A DNA stretch of 64,000 nucleotides from Hyphomicrobiales bacterium (lineage in GTDB: Bacteria; Pseudomonadota; Alphaproteobacteria; Rhizobiales; OSC116): NCBI GenBank assembly GCA_002401855.1, contig NVUH01000009.1, positions 1 to 64,000 on the forward strand, given 5' to 3'. The notes below the pieces were generated by a model. It was given only the letters and a program-made list of their open reading frames with translations, searched no databases and was not told the origin of the DNA. How positions within the stretch are numbered: the first letter of the stretch is position 1; every line of letters starts with the position of its first letter. Positions 1-9,447 of the stretch are shown piece by piece. Made by a program: the position numbers and the translations under genes.

Positions 1-387
1 GGCGCGTTTTGATTCTGTGTAGCGGGTGCCATCTAGGCCGTAGGCCATGGATTGATCTTGCAAATCGCACTCGCCGCCTTGGTCGCAAATTGGGCAATCG
101 AGCGGGTGATTGATCAGCATGAATTCCATGACGCCTTCGCGTGCCTTTTTGACGAGCGGGGTGTTGGTTTTGATGACCATGCCCTCGCCTGCTGGCATGG
201 CGCAAGAGGCTACTGGTTTGGGAGCGCGTTCCATTTCGACCAAGCACATGCGGCAATTGCCTGCAATGGAAAGGCGTTCGTGGTAACAAAAGCGCGGAAT
301 TTCGACATCGGCTTCTTCGCAGGCCTGTAAAATAGTCAGGCCGTCGGCGACTTCGATTTCTTTTCCATCAATTGTTAGTTTTGGCAT
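1..387 (-). CDS. nuoG: NADH-quinone oxidoreductase subunit G, N-terminal part (cut by window edge)
   Basis: This is the large iron-sulfur subunit of the peripheral arm of respiratory complex I, passing electrons from NuoF to the quinone site. Only the first 129 codons are present; the gene runs off the left edge. The translation begins [13 protein letters not shown] and shows the ferredoxin-like 2Fe-2S motif with cysteines at about 34, 45, 48 and 62. The next cluster-binding segment follows ([15 protein letters not shown], residues about 95-109), with the H-x3-C-x2-C-x5-C spacing typical of NuoG. The ATG at 387-385 is chosen because the ferredoxin fold starts there. It lies 29 bp after the nuoF stop, so it belongs to the same operon. 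Confidence 0.95.
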   Translation of the reverse strand, partial: MPKLTIDGKEIEVADGLTILQACEEADVEIPRFCYHERLSIAGNCRMCLVEMERAPKPVASCAMPAGEGMVIKTNTPLVKKAREGVMEFMLINHPLDCPICDQGGECDLQDQSMAYGLDGTRYTESKRA

Positions 388-416
388 ATCGCTCTTCTTT
401 TCAAAATTTTCTACAG

Positions 417-1730
417 TTATTCGGCAGCTTCAACGTTATACATCGAGCCTGCTTGGTCGGGGTTTGCAGAATATTGATCTATTCTATCTTCGATTTCGTG
501 TCTAAAATGTTTGATTAAGCCTTGAATTGGCCATGCTGCAGCATCGCCGAGCGCACAGATTGTGTGGCCTTCAATTTGCTTGGTGACATCAAACAACATA
601 TCAATTTCACGTTTTTCGGCACGTCCTTCGACCATTCTGGTCATCACGCGCCACATCCAACCTGTGCCTTCGCGGCATGGTGTGCATTGGCCGCAGCTTT
701 CGTGCTTATAGAAATAAGACAGGCGCTGAATGGCTCTGATGACATCGGTTGATTTATCCATAACGATGACGGCTGCTGTGCCGAGACCTGAGCCTAGACC
801 GCGTAATGTGTCAAAATCCATGACTAGATCGTTGCATTGTTCGGCAGGGATCATGGGGACGGATGAGCCGCCCGGGATGACGCATTTGAGGTTGTCCCAG
901 CCGCCGCGTACGCCGCCGCAATGGGTTTCGATGAGGTCACGGAAAGTGACGCCCATTTCTTCTTCGACTGTGCAGGGGCGGTTTACGTGGCCTGAAATGC
1001 AAAATAATTTTGTGCCGACATTATTGGGATTGCCCAAGCTTGAGAACCATGCGGGGCCGCGGCGCAAGATGGTTGGCGTGACGGCGATGGATTCGACGTT
1101 GTTTACGGTGCTTGGTGCGCCGTAGAGGCCTACGTTTGCTGGGAATGGGGGTTTGAGGCGTGGCATGCCTTTTTTGCCTTCTAGGCTTTCGATCAATGCG
1201 GTTTCTTCGCCGCAGATATATGCCCCTGCCCCGTGATGGACATAGATATCAAAATCCCAACCTGAACCGCAGGCGTTTTTGCCGACGAGGCCAGCTTCGT
1301 AAGCTTGGTCGATGGCGGCTTGTAGGCGTTCGCGTTCTAGGATGAATTCGCCGCGTACATATATGTAGCAAGCGTGGGCGCGCATGGCGAATGAGGCGAT
1401 TAAGCAGCCTTCGATTAGCACATGTGGGTCGTGCCGCATAATCTCGCGGTCTTTGCAGGTGCCGGGTTCTGATTCGTCGGCATTGACCACTAGATAATGG
1501 GGGCGGCCATCTGTGCCTTTGGGCATGAATGACCATTTAAGGCCTGTTGGGAAACCCGCGCCGCCACGGCCGCGTAGGCCAGAAGCTTTGATTTGATTGA
1601 CGATCCAGTCGTCACCTTTTGCCATGAAATCGACTGTGCCATCCCAAGTGCCGCGTTTGAGCGCGCCTTTGAGACCCCAGTCGTGCTGGCCGTAGAGATT
1701 GGTAAAAATGCGGTCTTTATCTGCGAGCAT
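417..1730 (-). CDS. nuoF: NADH-quinone oxidoreductase subunit F
   Basis: NuoF is the NADH-oxidising, FMN-binding 51-kDa-type subunit of complex I on the cytoplasmic side of the membrane. The 437-residue protein has the glycine-rich nucleotide site [10 protein letters not shown] (54-63). Four cysteines hold the 4Fe-4S cluster: [12 protein letters not shown] gives Cys346, 349 and 352, and HTICALGD gives Cys392. The length is normal for the family. Its ATG overlaps the last base of the nuoE stop (TAATG), which points to translational coupling. Nothing unusual was seen. Confidence 0.97.
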   Translation of the reverse strand: MLADKDRIFTNLYGQHDWGLKGALKRGTWDGTVDFMAKGDDWIVNQIKASGLRGRGGAGFPTGLKWSFMPKGTDGRPHYLVVNADESEPGTCKDREIMRHDPHVLIEGCLIASFAMRAHACYIYVRGEFILERERLQAAIDQAYEAGLVGKNACGSGWDFDIYVHHGAGAYICGEETALIESLEGKKGMPRLKPPFPANVGLYGAPSTVNNVESIAVTPTILRRGPAWFSSLGNPNNVGTKLFCISGHVNRPCTVEEEMGVTFRDLIETHCGGVRGGWDNLKCVIPGGSSVPMIPAEQCNDLVMDFDTLRGLGSGLGTAAVIVMDKSTDVIRAIQRLSYFYKHESCGQCTPCREGTGWMWRVMTRMVEGRAEKREIDMLFDVTKQIEGHTICALGDAAAWPIQGLIKHFRHEIEDRIDQYSANPDQAGSMYNVEAAE

Positions 1731-2743
1731 TATTTATCTCCCTCTTCTACAAATTTTTTGGCTTGGGCGATCCAGTCTTCACGATCGATGCGGCCTTTGA
1801 ATTTAAGCTGTGCATCAACCCATGCCACTTGAGCGGCATCCCATGAGGCGATTTGATCGAAATGATAGACGCCTAATTCTTGCAAGATGCCTTCGATTTT
1901 TGGCCCAACGCCGCTGATTTTCTTTAAATCATCAGCTTTACCACGACGGGCTGCTTTGAGCATTTTGGGCTTGGATTCAGCGGCTGGTTCTGCAACTTTT
2001 TTGGCTTTGGGCTTTGCTGCGGCTTTTGCTTCTGCCTTGACTTCAGCTTTGGCTTCGGCAGCGGCGGCTTTGGCCGCTTCTGCTTCGGCTTTTTCGATCT
2101 GTTTTAATACAGATTTATAGCCGCCAACCATTGAGCCATCATATAATGTATTGTCGATTAATGTGGTATTGCCACCCAGAGGTGCGGAATTTGTGCGATC
2201 GGTTTGTGGGCCAATTTTGGTTTGGATGCCTGCTTTTAGATCGGCAAGTAATTGTATAAAACTGTCTTCATCCAAATCTTCATAATAATCATCGTTAATT
2301 TGCACCATTGGGGCGTTGACGCAAGCGCCTAGGCATTCGACTTCTAGCCATGAAAATTCGCCGTCGGCGGTGATTGTGTTTTCTTCGCCAATGACTGATT
2401 TGCAGGCGTCTTTGATTTTGTTGGCGCCGTTGAGCCAGCACGGGGTGGTGCCACAGAATTGTACGAAATGTCTACCGACGGGGGCTAGGTTGAACATGGT
2501 GTAGAAAGTTACGACTTCTAGCACGCGGATATAGGCCATATCGAGCATGTCGCCAATGTGGCGGAGGGCTGCTTCTGGGATCCAATTGTCATGTTGTTTT
2601 TGGGCGAACCAAAGCAGCGGCACGATGGCGCTGGCTTGTTTGCCTTCTGGATACATGGCGATGCGTTTTTGCGCGAGGGCGGCAAAATCTGCATTAAATT
2701 CGAAATTTTCTGGCTGTTGTTTTGCCAAATGACGTCCGCTCAT
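1730..2743 (-). CDS. nuoE: NADH-quinone oxidoreductase subunit E with C-terminal helix-hairpin-helix extension
   Basis: NuoE is the 24-kDa-type thioredoxin-fold subunit that holds a 2Fe-2S cluster next to NuoF. The catalytic part (residues about 1-165) carries the four cluster cysteines, Cys97, 102, 137 and 141. The protein is 337 residues, about twice the E. coli length. The extra part is a low-complexity Ala/Lys/Glu-rich linker (about 220-275) and then a helix-hairpin-helix-like domain (about 274-335, motif [17 protein letters not shown]). Such extensions are known in alphaproteobacterial NuoE; what they do is not established. The start overlaps the nuoD stop by 4 bp (ATGA). Confidence 0.95.
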   Translation of the reverse strand: MSGRHLAKQQPENFEFNADFAALAQKRIAMYPEGKQASAIVPLLWFAQKQHDNWIPEAALRHIGDMLDMAYIRVLEVVTFYTMFNLAPVGRHFVQFCGTTPCWLNGANKIKDACKSVIGEENTITADGEFSWLEVECLGACVNAPMVQINDDYYEDLDEDSFIQLLADLKAGIQTKIGPQTDRTNSAPLGGNTTLIDNTLYDGSMVGGYKSVLKQIEKAEAEAAKAAAAEAKAEVKAEAKAAAKPKAKKVAEPAAESKPKMLKAARRGKADDLKKISGVGPKIEGILQELGVYHFDQIASWDAAQVAWVDAQLKFKGRIDREDWIAQAKKFVEEGDK

Positions 2744-3927
2744 CTATCCACCTCACCAAATACTATGTCTAATGAACCCAAAATTGCTGACGCGTCGGCG
2801 AGCAAATGGCCTTTGGTTACGAATTCCATGGCTTGCAAATGAGCAAAGCCCGGGGCGCGAATGTGGCAGCGATATGGCTTGTTGCTGCCATCGGCAACTA
2901 GATAGACGCCAAATTCGCCTTTGGGGGCTTCGATGGCGACATAAATTTCGCCGGCTGGAACTTTGACGCCTTCGGTGTGCATCTTGAAATGATGAATCAG
3001 TGATTCCATGCTTTGCTTCATCTCACTACGCTTGGGCGGGTTGATTTTTTTATTGTCGACGGCGATGGGGCCTGGGCCTTCGGCTTGTAATTTATCGATG
3101 CATTGATCCATAATCTTCGCGGCTTCATACATTTCTTGCATGCGGATGAGGTAGCGGTCGTAGCAATCGCAGTTTTTGCCGACTGGGATTTCGAATTCCA
3201 TCTCTTCATAACATTCGTATGGTTGAGATTTGCGTAAATCCCATGGGAGGCCAGAGCCACGCACCATGACGCCTGAGAAACCGCGGGCTAGGCCATCTTC
3301 TAGGCTGACCACACCGATATCGACATTACGTTGTTTGAAAATTCTGTTGCCTGTTAAAAGATCGTCAATGTCTTTTAGGCGTTTGTTGAAGGTTGGAATC
3401 CAATCTTTAATGTCTTGAATTAGTTTTTCCGGCAGGTCTTGATGAACACCGCCGATGCGGAAGTACGCTGCATGCAAGCGGGCGCCAGAGGCGCGTTCGT
3501 AGAATACCATTAGCTCTTCGCGTAGCTCGAAGCCCCATACTGGTGGGGTTAGTGCACCGACATCCAAAGCTTGGGTGGTGACGTTGAGAATGTGGGCTAG
3601 GATGCGACCAATCTCGGAGAATAAGACGCGGATCAGTTGGGCGCGGCGCGGGACTTCGATTTCTAGAAGGCGCTCGGCGGCCAGAACAAAGGCATGCTCT
3701 TGATTCATTGGGGCTACATAATCTAGGCGATCAAAATACGGGACGGCTTGCATGTAGTTTTTATATTCGATCAGCTTTTCGGTGCCGCGATGTAGTAGGC
3801 CGATATGTGGATCGACGCGTTCGACAATTTCGCCATCTAGCTCTAGCACCATGCGCAAAACGCCATGCGCCGCGGGATGCTGAGGGCCAAAGTTGATGTT
3901 GTAATTTTTAATTTGTTTTTCTGCCAT
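2740..3927 (-). CDS. nuoD: NADH-quinone oxidoreductase subunit D
   Basis: NuoD is the 49-kDa-type subunit of complex I, related to the large subunit of NiFe hydrogenases. With NuoB it forms the quinone-binding pocket. The 395-residue protein has the family start [16 protein letters not shown] and the signature [14 protein letters not shown] near residue 42. The C-terminal end is the conserved DIVFGEVDR. Length and ends are complete. It is a separate gene, not fused to nuoC as in gammaproteobacteria. A 15-bp gap separates it from nuoC upstream, and its 3' end overlaps nuoE by 4 bp. Confidence 0.97.
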   Translation of the reverse strand: MAEKQIKNYNINFGPQHPAAHGVLRMVLELDGEIVERVDPHIGLLHRGTEKLIEYKNYMQAVPYFDRLDYVAPMNQEHAFVLAAERLLEIEVPRRAQLIRVLFSEIGRILAHILNVTTQALDVGALTPPVWGFELREELMVFYERASGARLHAAYFRIGGVHQDLPEKLIQDIKDWIPTFNKRLKDIDDLLTGNRIFKQRNVDIGVVSLEDGLARGFSGVMVRGSGLPWDLRKSQPYECYEEMEFEIPVGKNCDCYDRYLIRMQEMYEAAKIMDQCIDKLQAEGPGPIAVDNKKINPPKRSEMKQSMESLIHHFKMHTEGVKVPAGEIYVAIEAPKGEFGVYLVADGSNKPYRCHIRAPGFAHLQAMEFVTKGHLLADASAILGSLDIVFGEVDR

Positions 3928-3942
3928 AGGGATAATTAAAGC

Positions 3943-4557
3943 TTACGCTTTACCTCCTTGCTCGGCTTTTTCATCACCAGGGAGGACGTAATCTGTGCCT
4001 TCCCATGGGCTTAAAAAATCGAAATTTCTGAAATCTTGTAATAGTTTTATGGGTTCATAGACCACACGCTTTTGTTCGTCGTCATAACGCACTTCAACGA
4101 ATCCTGACATGGGAAAATCTTTGCGCAGTGGATAACCTTCGAAGCCGTAATCGGTTAGGAGGCGGCGTAGATCTGGATGGCCATCAAATAGAATGCCATA
4201 CATATCGAAGGTTTCTCGCTCATACCAGTTGGCGGCGGGGAATACATCTACTATTGATTGTACGGTGGTGTCTTCATCAGTCGAGATTTTAATACGAATA
4301 CGGGCATTTTGCGACATGCTGAGCAGGTGATAGACCACCTCGAAACGCTCCGGTCGTGTGGGGTAATCAACACCACATAGATCGATGAAACAGTTAAAAT
4401 CTAGCGTTGAACTATCGCGCAAGCGAGTTAGCACTTCGACAATGTCATCGCGCTCCACTGTGATGGCCAGATCGCCAACCGCAATGGTGCTGGTTTTGAT
4501 TAGATCGCCTAAAGCTAGTGAAACTAGTTCGGCAACTTCTTGTAATTTCTCAGACAT
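3943..4557 (-). CDS. nuoC: NADH-quinone oxidoreductase subunit C
   Basis: NuoC is the 30-kDa-type subunit of the complex I peripheral arm and has no cofactor. The 204-residue protein contains the family signature around residues 115-150 ([20 protein letters not shown], then [19 protein letters not shown]). The C-terminal tail is low in conserved positions, as usual. The ATG at 4557 starts the first conserved helix. It lies 39 bp after nuoB and 15 bp before nuoD, inside the nuo operon. Confidence 0.96.
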   Translation of the reverse strand: MSEKLQEVAELVSLALGDLIKTSTIAVGDLAITVERDDIVEVLTRLRDSSTLDFNCFIDLCGVDYPTRPERFEVVYHLLSMSQNARIRIKISTDEDTTVQSIVDVFPAANWYERETFDMYGILFDGHPDLRRLLTDYGFEGYPLRKDFPMSGFVEVRYDDEQKRVVYEPIKLLQDFRNFDFLSPWEGTDYVLPGDEKAEQGGKA

Positions 4558-4596
4558 GCTTTATCCTGCGTCTTAAAAAAATAATTATCATAGAAC

Positions 4597-5160
4597 TTAA
4601 CGCTCTAATGTACCTGTACGTCTAATTTTACGCTGTAACAATAAAATGCCATATACCAAAGCCTCGGCCGTTGGAGGGCAGCCTGGCACGTAGACATCTA
4701 CTGGCACGATGCGATCGCAACCGCGCACTACAGAATATGAATAATGGTAATAGCCGCCGCCGTTGGCGCATGAGCCCATGGAGATCACATAACGTGGCTC
4801 GGGCATTTGATCGTAAACTTTGCGAAGAGCTGGTGCCATTTTATTGGTGAGCGTGCCCGCGACAATCATCACATCTGATTGACGTGGTGAACCACGTGGG
4901 GCAAAACCGAAACGCTCGACATCATAACGTGGCATAGCGGCTTGCATCATTTCGACCGCGCAACAGGCTAGACCAAATGTCATCCACATTAATGAGCCAG
5001 TACGCGCCCAGTTGATGAGATCATCGGTGGCGGTGACTAGGAAGCCTTTATCAGCCAGCTCGTCTTGGATATCGACATAATATGGGTCGATTTCGCCAGC
5101 AGGACGGGCTGCGATGAGTGTGTCTTCTAATTTTGTAGCGGTGTTAGCTTCTAGAACCAT
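4597..5160 (-). CDS. nuoB: NADH-quinone oxidoreductase subunit B
   Basis: NuoB holds the terminal 4Fe-4S cluster N2 that reduces quinone. Cluster cysteines are visible at 66 and 67 ([10 protein letters not shown]), 131 ([10 protein letters not shown]) and 161 ([14 protein letters not shown]) of the 187-residue protein. The reading frame can be extended seven codons upstream to a TTG at 5181. The ATG at 5160 is preferred because AAAGGAGCG stands just upstream as a ribosome binding site. With this start the gene overlaps the end of nuoA by 10 bp. Confidence 0.96.
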   Translation of the reverse strand: MVLEANTATKLEDTLIAARPAGEIDPYYVDIQDELADKGFLVTATDDLINWARTGSLMWMTFGLACCAVEMMQAAMPRYDVERFGFAPRGSPRQSDVMIVAGTLTNKMAPALRKVYDQMPEPRYVISMGSCANGGGYYHYSYSVVRGCDRIVPVDVYVPGCPPTAEALVYGILLLQRKIRRTGTLER

Positions 5161-5522
5161 TCTAACGCTCCTTTTTTCCAAGCGTAAATATAACCAATAA
5201 CCAGCTCACCAAGGAAGGTCATCATGGCGAAATAGCCTAATGCGCCTGTTTGTTCGAACGTGACTGCCCAAGGGAATAAAAACGCAACCTCGAGATCAAA
5301 AATGATGAACAGGATGGCGATGAGGTAAAAATGCACATCGAATTTAATGCGGGCATCTTCGAACGGAGCAAAACCACATTCATAGGGGGATAATTTTTCG
5401 GTATCTGGTTTGCTAACTGCAATGACGATGGCTGATAGCAGTAAGGCACCGCCAATAACGGTGGCTATCCCTAAAAAAATGAGGATTGGTAAATAATCAT
5501 TAAGCAAGCTACCCAATTGCAT
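5151..5522 (-). CDS. nuoA: NADH-quinone oxidoreductase subunit A
   Basis: NuoA is a small membrane subunit of complex I near the quinone site. The 123-residue protein has three hydrophobic segments (about 10-32, 65-85 and 92-115). The conserved loop is [20 protein letters not shown], with the family cysteine and the following acidic residues. It is the first gene of the nuo operon here; AGGTG eight bases upstream of the ATG serves as the ribosome binding site. The 276 bp between it and the tRNA-Asp gene probably hold the operon promoter, but no convincing hexamers were picked out. Confidence 0.96.
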   Translation of the reverse strand: MQLGSLLNDYLPILIFLGIATVIGGALLLSAIVIAVSKPDTEKLSPYECGFAPFEDARIKFDVHFYLIAILFIIFDLEVAFLFPWAVTFEQTGALGYFAMMTFLGELVIGYIYAWKKGALEWF

Positions 5523-5798
5523 TCACATCACCTCGTATCTAGCCTATTCGTCACCATCTTAATTAATTATAACCAGATAGTGTTTCGAATTGGAATCAAA
5601 TTCATTTTTATCTTTGAATGATTCCAAATTGATGTTTAAGGATTAACCCAAAATAACAGAGCTAGCAAGTGAAATTGAGCAAAATAAAGGGCTTATGACA
5701 AAGATCAACAAGTTATTTAAGACTATTATAAACCAACTAATGAGAAGCGATGATTGGCAATTGGAAGTGGTTTAAATATGTTTTGGAAAGTTTGTGAA

Positions 5799-5875
5799 TG
5801 GCGAGGATGACGGGACTCGAACCCGCGACCTTCGGCGTGACAGGCCGACACTCTAACCAACTGAGCTACATCCCC
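5799..5875 (-). tRNA. tRNA-Asp (GTC)
   Basis: The 77-nt cloverleaf reads on the minus strand from GGGGATGTAGCTCAGTTGG to a genome-encoded CCA end. The acceptor stem GGGGATG/CATCCTC contains one G-U pair, and the discriminator is G as expected for tRNA-Asp. The anticodon loop CTGTCAC gives anticodon GTC. The T arm GGTTCGAGTCC is canonical. It lies 53 bp from tRNA-Val and both read on the minus strand. Confidence 0.97.
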
Positions 5876-5928
5876 ATTCACAATGCTCAAAATAAGTGAG
5901 CTATAAGCCACTGCACAGTGTTTAAGAA

Positions 5929-6004
5929 TGGTGGGTGGTGAGGGGCTCGAACCCCCGACCTACTCGGTGTAAACGAGTTGCTCTTCCAGCTGAGCTAACC
6001 ACCC
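5929..6004 (-). tRNA. tRNA-Val (TAC)
   Basis: The 76-nt cloverleaf starts GGGTGGTTAGCTCAGC and ends with encoded ACCA. The acceptor GGGTGGT pairs with its 3' partner. The anticodon stem CTCGT/ACGAG-like region carries loop TTTACAC with anticodon TAC, reading valine codons. The T arm GGTTCGAGCCC is canonical. It is upstream of tRNA-Asp on the same strand and may be cotranscribed with it. Confidence 0.97.
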
Positions 6005-6215
6005 GATATTCTTAAGCTGACTGTTGTCTGCATCGGATGAACAGGTATATAGGACAATGCGGATGAGTGGTCAATGGCAAAACCAAACAAAATAAGATAT
6101 TTGATTATTTTGCTGTGCATATAATTTTAAGGCCTCAGTTACCCACAGACTGAGCCAAATATTTGGTTTTAATACATGACTTCAAATGATTAGCATAAGT
6201 GAAATTCTTGCAAAC

Positions 6216-6246
6216 AAAAAAAAAGGAAGCCACTAGGCTCCCTTTT
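6216..6246 (-). terminator. Intrinsic terminator of the HU gene
   Basis: On the minus strand AAAAGGGAGCC, a TAGT loop and GGCTTCC form a hairpin followed by at least nine T residues. It starts about 24 bp after the HU stop codon and fits a Rho-independent terminator. Confidence 0.85.
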
Positions 6247-6269
6247 CTAAATTCTTATAGATAAAAGTA

Positions 6270-6548
6270 TTATCTGCCGTCAACAGCATCTTTAAGAGCT
6301 TTACCAGCACGGAATTTTGGTAGTTTAGCAGCTGGAATATCAATCGCTTCACCGGTACGTGGGTTACGGCCTTTAGAAGCTTTACGGTTAGAGATATAAA
6401 AGCTACCAAAACCAACAAGACGCACTTCATCGCCACCACTTAGAGAAGCAGTCACAGCTTCGAATAGTGCGTCGACTGCTTTAGCAGCGTCTACTTTAGT
6501 TAATTCAGCTTTTTCAGCTACTGCTGATACTAGTTCATTTTTATTCAT
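6270..6548 (-). CDS. hup: HU family DNA-binding protein
   Basis: This small basic histone-like protein bends and compacts chromosomal DNA as a dimer. The 92-residue sequence is full length. It begins MNKNELVSAVAEKAELTK, has the core VRLVGFGSFYISNRKASKG and the DNA-binding arm with RNPRTGEAIDIPA, whose conserved proline intercalates in DNA. GGTGA about eight bases before the ATG is the likely ribosome binding site. It stands alone between lon and the two tRNA genes, with its own terminator. Location after lon is usual in alphaproteobacteria. Confidence 0.96.
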   Translation of the reverse strand: MNKNELVSAVAEKAELTKVDAAKAVDALFEAVTASLSGGDEVRLVGFGSFYISNRKASKGRNPRTGEAIDIPAAKLPKFRAGKALKDAVDGR

Positions 6549-6723
6549 GATATTTCACCATCAAAGTTAGTTTACAAAACGATTCGCGTTAAGTCCGCAT
6601 CTCACACAGGGGGCGATAATTTGGTTAAGAAATCAAGCGTTTTATTAACTATTTCCACGTTTTATATGAAAATAAATTGGGATAAAGTTAGGCTGAGCCT
6701 CAGTTTTAGCGGATATTAGGCGT

Positions 6724-6752
6724 AAAAAAAGGGCAGTAAGGACTGCCCTTTT
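6724..6752 (-). terminator. Intrinsic terminator of lon
   Basis: The arms AAAAGGGCAGTCC and ACTGCCCTTTTTTT (minus strand) form a strong GC hairpin with a T run, 28 bp past the lon stop codon. Confidence 0.9.
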
Positions 6753-6779
6753 GAATTTGATGTTAAAACATAATAAGCG

Positions 6780-9209
6780 TTAATGTGCTGTTATATTTGA
6801 TGATTTAGAACTATCATTACCGGCTATCTTTGCTGGAGGATTGTCATTCTCAGTAATGGCGATTGGTTGTTTTACCAAGGCATGCGTAAGTACTTCGCTC
6901 ATCTTCGAAACTGGGATAATTTCGAGTAAGTTCTTAACATTTTCCGGAATATCAGCCAAATCCTTGGCATTTTGCTCGGGAATCAAGACAGTTTTCATGC
7001 CGCCACGTAGTGCTGCAAGCAGTTTTTCCTTCAATCCACCTATTGGGAGAATCGCGCCGCGCAGGGTAATTTCGCCTGTCATGGCGAGGTCTTTGCGCAC
7101 TGCAATCCCAGTTAAAATAGAGGTAATTACCGTTGCCATGCCAACACCAGCACTTGGGCCATCTTTGGGCGTTGCGCCTTCGGGCACATGCACATGGATG
7201 TCATATTCATCGAAAACACTGGTCGGAATGCCAAATTCGAGTGAACGCGAGCGCACATATGAGGCGGCAGCTGAGATTGATTCTTTCATTACATCTTTAA
7301 GATTACCAGTGACGGTCATTTTACCTTTGCCGAGCATTTTAACGCCCTCAATGGTGAGCATATCGCCGCCAAACGGTGTCCAAGCTAGGCCTGTTACCAC
7401 GCCAACTTGATCGTGCTTTTCGGCCATGCCATAACTGTATTTTTTAACACCAGCGAAATCTTCGATGTTGCTTGAATCAATTTTGATTGATTTGACATTT
7501 TTGTCGGTGAGGATTTTTTTGACCGATTTGCGGGCTAGATTGGCAATCTCGCGTTTTAAATTACGAACACCAGCTTCTCTGGTGTAATAACGCACCAAAT
7601 CGCGCGTGGCTTCGGTGGCCAGTTCGAACTCGTCTTTTTTAAGGCCATGATCTTTGACTTGCTCGTCAATTAAATGACGGTTGGCAATTTCGATCTTCTC
7701 ATCTTCGGTATAACCGCTAATGTGAATCAGCTCCATACGATCGAGCAAGGGGCCCGGAATGTTGGTGCTGTTGGCGGTGGTGACGAACATGACATTAGAT
7801 AGGTCGTAATCAACTTCTAGATAGTGATCGGCAAATGTGCCGTTTTGTTCTGGATCTAAAACCTCGAGCAAAGCTGATGAGGGATCGCCTCTGAAATCAC
7901 TGCCCAACTTATCAATCTCATCGAGAAGAATAAGAGGATTGGTGGTTTTAAGCTTTTTCATGGTTTGGATGATGCGGCCCGGCATAGAGCCGATATAGGT
8001 ACGTCTGTGGCCACGGATTTCTGATTCGTCACGTATACCGCCTAATGCCACACGGGCAAATTCGCGGCCAGTGGCTTTGGCGATGGAACGACCGAGTGAA
8101 GTTTTACCCACGCCTGGAGGGCCAACGAGGCACAGGATGGGGCCTTTGAGCTTATTGGTGCGTTTTTGCACGGCTAGATATTCTAAAATACGGTCTTTGA
8201 CTTTTTCGAGGCCATAATGATCGGCATCAAGAATTTCAGCAGCTTTTGGTAGATCGGACTTGATGCGAGCCTTTTTGCCCCATGGCAAGGCGACTAGCCA
8301 TTCCAGATAATTACGCACCACGGCTGATTCGGCAGACATTGGGCTCATTTGTTTTAGTTTTTTGAGCTCATTCTCGGCTTTTTCGGCGGCTTCTTTGCTG
8401 AATTTGGTTTCTTTAATTTGTTTTTCTAACTCATCAAGCTCATTTTTATCATCGCCATCACCCAATTCATTTTGGATGGCTTTCATTTGCTCGTTAAGAT
8501 AATATTCACGTTGAGTTTTTTCCATTTGGCGTTTAACACGGCCACGGATTTTTTTCTCAACATGTAATACACTGACCTCATTATCCATTAAAGATAAGAT
8601 TTTTTCCAATCTTGTAGATAGGTTGGTTAGTGCGAGAATTTCTTGTTTTTCGCTTAGTTTGATTGACAGATTAGAGGCAACTGTATCGGCTAACACATCG
8701 ACATCTTCGATTTGTGACACTGTGGCGATGGTTTCGACCTGTAATTTTTTATTCAGTTTGACGTAGTTTTCGAAATTATCGACGACTGAGCGGGATAGAG
8801 CTTGCGCTTCGGCATCATCTAAAATTTCGGTTTCGAGTAATTCTGATGTGGCGGTGAAATATTTTTCGCCTTCGACAATGTTTGTAAGCTTGACCCGCTG
8901 TTTGCCTTCGACCAGCATACGCACTGTGCCATCGGGTAATTTGAGCAATTGCAAAATGGTGGCTAAAACGCCAATCTCATATATATCATCAACTGATGGC
9001 TCAAGCTCGGCAGGATCGTGCTGGGTGGCGAGCAATATTTGCTTATTGTCTTCCATCACTTCTTCTAAAGCATTAACAGATTTTTCGCGGCCGACGAACA
9101 AGGTAACAATCATATGGGGAAAAAGAACAATATCGCGTAGTGGCATTAGCGGTAGGGTGAATGCACCACTTAACTTTTTTTCTTGATCTTTTTTGGGACT
9201 ATCTGTCAT
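6780..9209 (-). CDS. lon: ATP-dependent protease La (Lon)
   Basis: Lon is a cytoplasmic homohexameric AAA+ protease that removes misfolded and regulatory proteins. The 809-residue protein has the N-terminal substrate domain (about 16-210), a coiled coil (about 215-300) and an AAA+ module with Walker A GPPGVGKT (363-370) and Walker B LILLDEIDK. The protease domain carries the catalytic dyad Ser686 (PKDGPSAG) and Lys729 (GGLKEK). Length is normal. It is transcribed alone from a promoter that matches the alphaproteobacterial heat-shock consensus and ends at a clear terminator. Confidence 0.98.
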   Translation of the reverse strand: MTDSPKKDQEKKLSGAFTLPLMPLRDIVLFPHMIVTLFVGREKSVNALEEVMEDNKQILLATQHDPAELEPSVDDIYEIGVLATILQLLKLPDGTVRMLVEGKQRVKLTNIVEGEKYFTATSELLETEILDDAEAQALSRSVVDNFENYVKLNKKLQVETIATVSQIEDVDVLADTVASNLSIKLSEKQEILALTNLSTRLEKILSLMDNEVSVLHVEKKIRGRVKRQMEKTQREYYLNEQMKAIQNELGDGDDKNELDELEKQIKETKFSKEAAEKAENELKKLKQMSPMSAESAVVRNYLEWLVALPWGKKARIKSDLPKAAEILDADHYGLEKVKDRILEYLAVQKRTNKLKGPILCLVGPPGVGKTSLGRSIAKATGREFARVALGGIRDESEIRGHRRTYIGSMPGRIIQTMKKLKTTNPLILLDEIDKLGSDFRGDPSSALLEVLDPEQNGTFADHYLEVDYDLSNVMFVTTANSTNIPGPLLDRMELIHISGYTEDEKIEIANRHLIDEQVKDHGLKKDEFELATEATRDLVRYYTREAGVRNLKREIANLARKSVKKILTDKNVKSIKIDSSNIEDFAGVKKYSYGMAEKHDQVGVVTGLAWTPFGGDMLTIEGVKMLGKGKMTVTGNLKDVMKESISAAASYVRSRSLEFGIPTSVFDEYDIHVHVPEGATPKDGPSAGVGMATVITSILTGIAVRKDLAMTGEITLRGAILPIGGLKEKLLAALRGGMKTVLIPEQNAKDLADIPENVKNLLEIIPVSKMSEVLTHALVKQPIAITENDNPPAKIAGNDSSKSSNITAH

Positions 9210-9286
9210 TTATTTTCCTAATATGGTTTTAATACCAATTTAATTATAGAAAGCTGAAAACACTACGTGTGTTCAGTGGCGGCCTA

Positions 9287-9317
9287 CTGATATAGGTGTA
9301 TAAATACGCAAAACAAG
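9287..9317 (-). promoter_or_regulatory. Heat-shock (sigma-32 type) promoter of lon
   Basis: On the minus strand CTTG (9317-9314) is separated by 17 bases from CCTATATCAG (9296-9287). This fits every fixed position of the heat-shock consensus described for alphaproteobacteria (CTTG, 17-18 bases, CYTATNTNNG). It lies about 78 bp before the lon ATG. Heat-shock control of lon is well known in bacteria; use of this site is inferred from the match. Confidence 0.75.
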
Positions 9318-9394
9318 GGGTGTTCATTGACTATAGCGTTTTATTCAAACGCCACTCAAGGTTTACTTTTATTCATTATGAAAAAATAGCTTTT

Positions 9395-9432
9395 ACAACT
9401 GGTTAATATCGTTAAAAAAATCAACCAGTTGT
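9395..9432 (-). terminator. Inverted repeat downstream of clpX, possible terminator
   Basis: ACAACTGGTT (9395-9404) and AACCAGTTGT (9423-9432) are a perfect 10-bp inverted repeat with an 18-base spacer, starting 15 bp after the clpX stop. There is no clean T run after the second arm, so it may be a weak terminator or a transcript-stabilising hairpin. Confidence 0.45.
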
Positions 9433-9447
9433 ATAGTTTTGTCTAGT

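Noticed and set aside
1249..1536. A 95-codon Arg/His/Pro-rich frame inside nuoF
   Set aside because: It lies wholly inside a conserved complex I gene on the same strand and has low-complexity composition typical of an out-of-frame reading.
6131..6155. TTACCCACA inside a small hairpin near 6139-6147, similar to a DnaA box
   Set aside because: It is a single degenerate copy without clustering or AT-rich unwinding region, so an origin is not supported.
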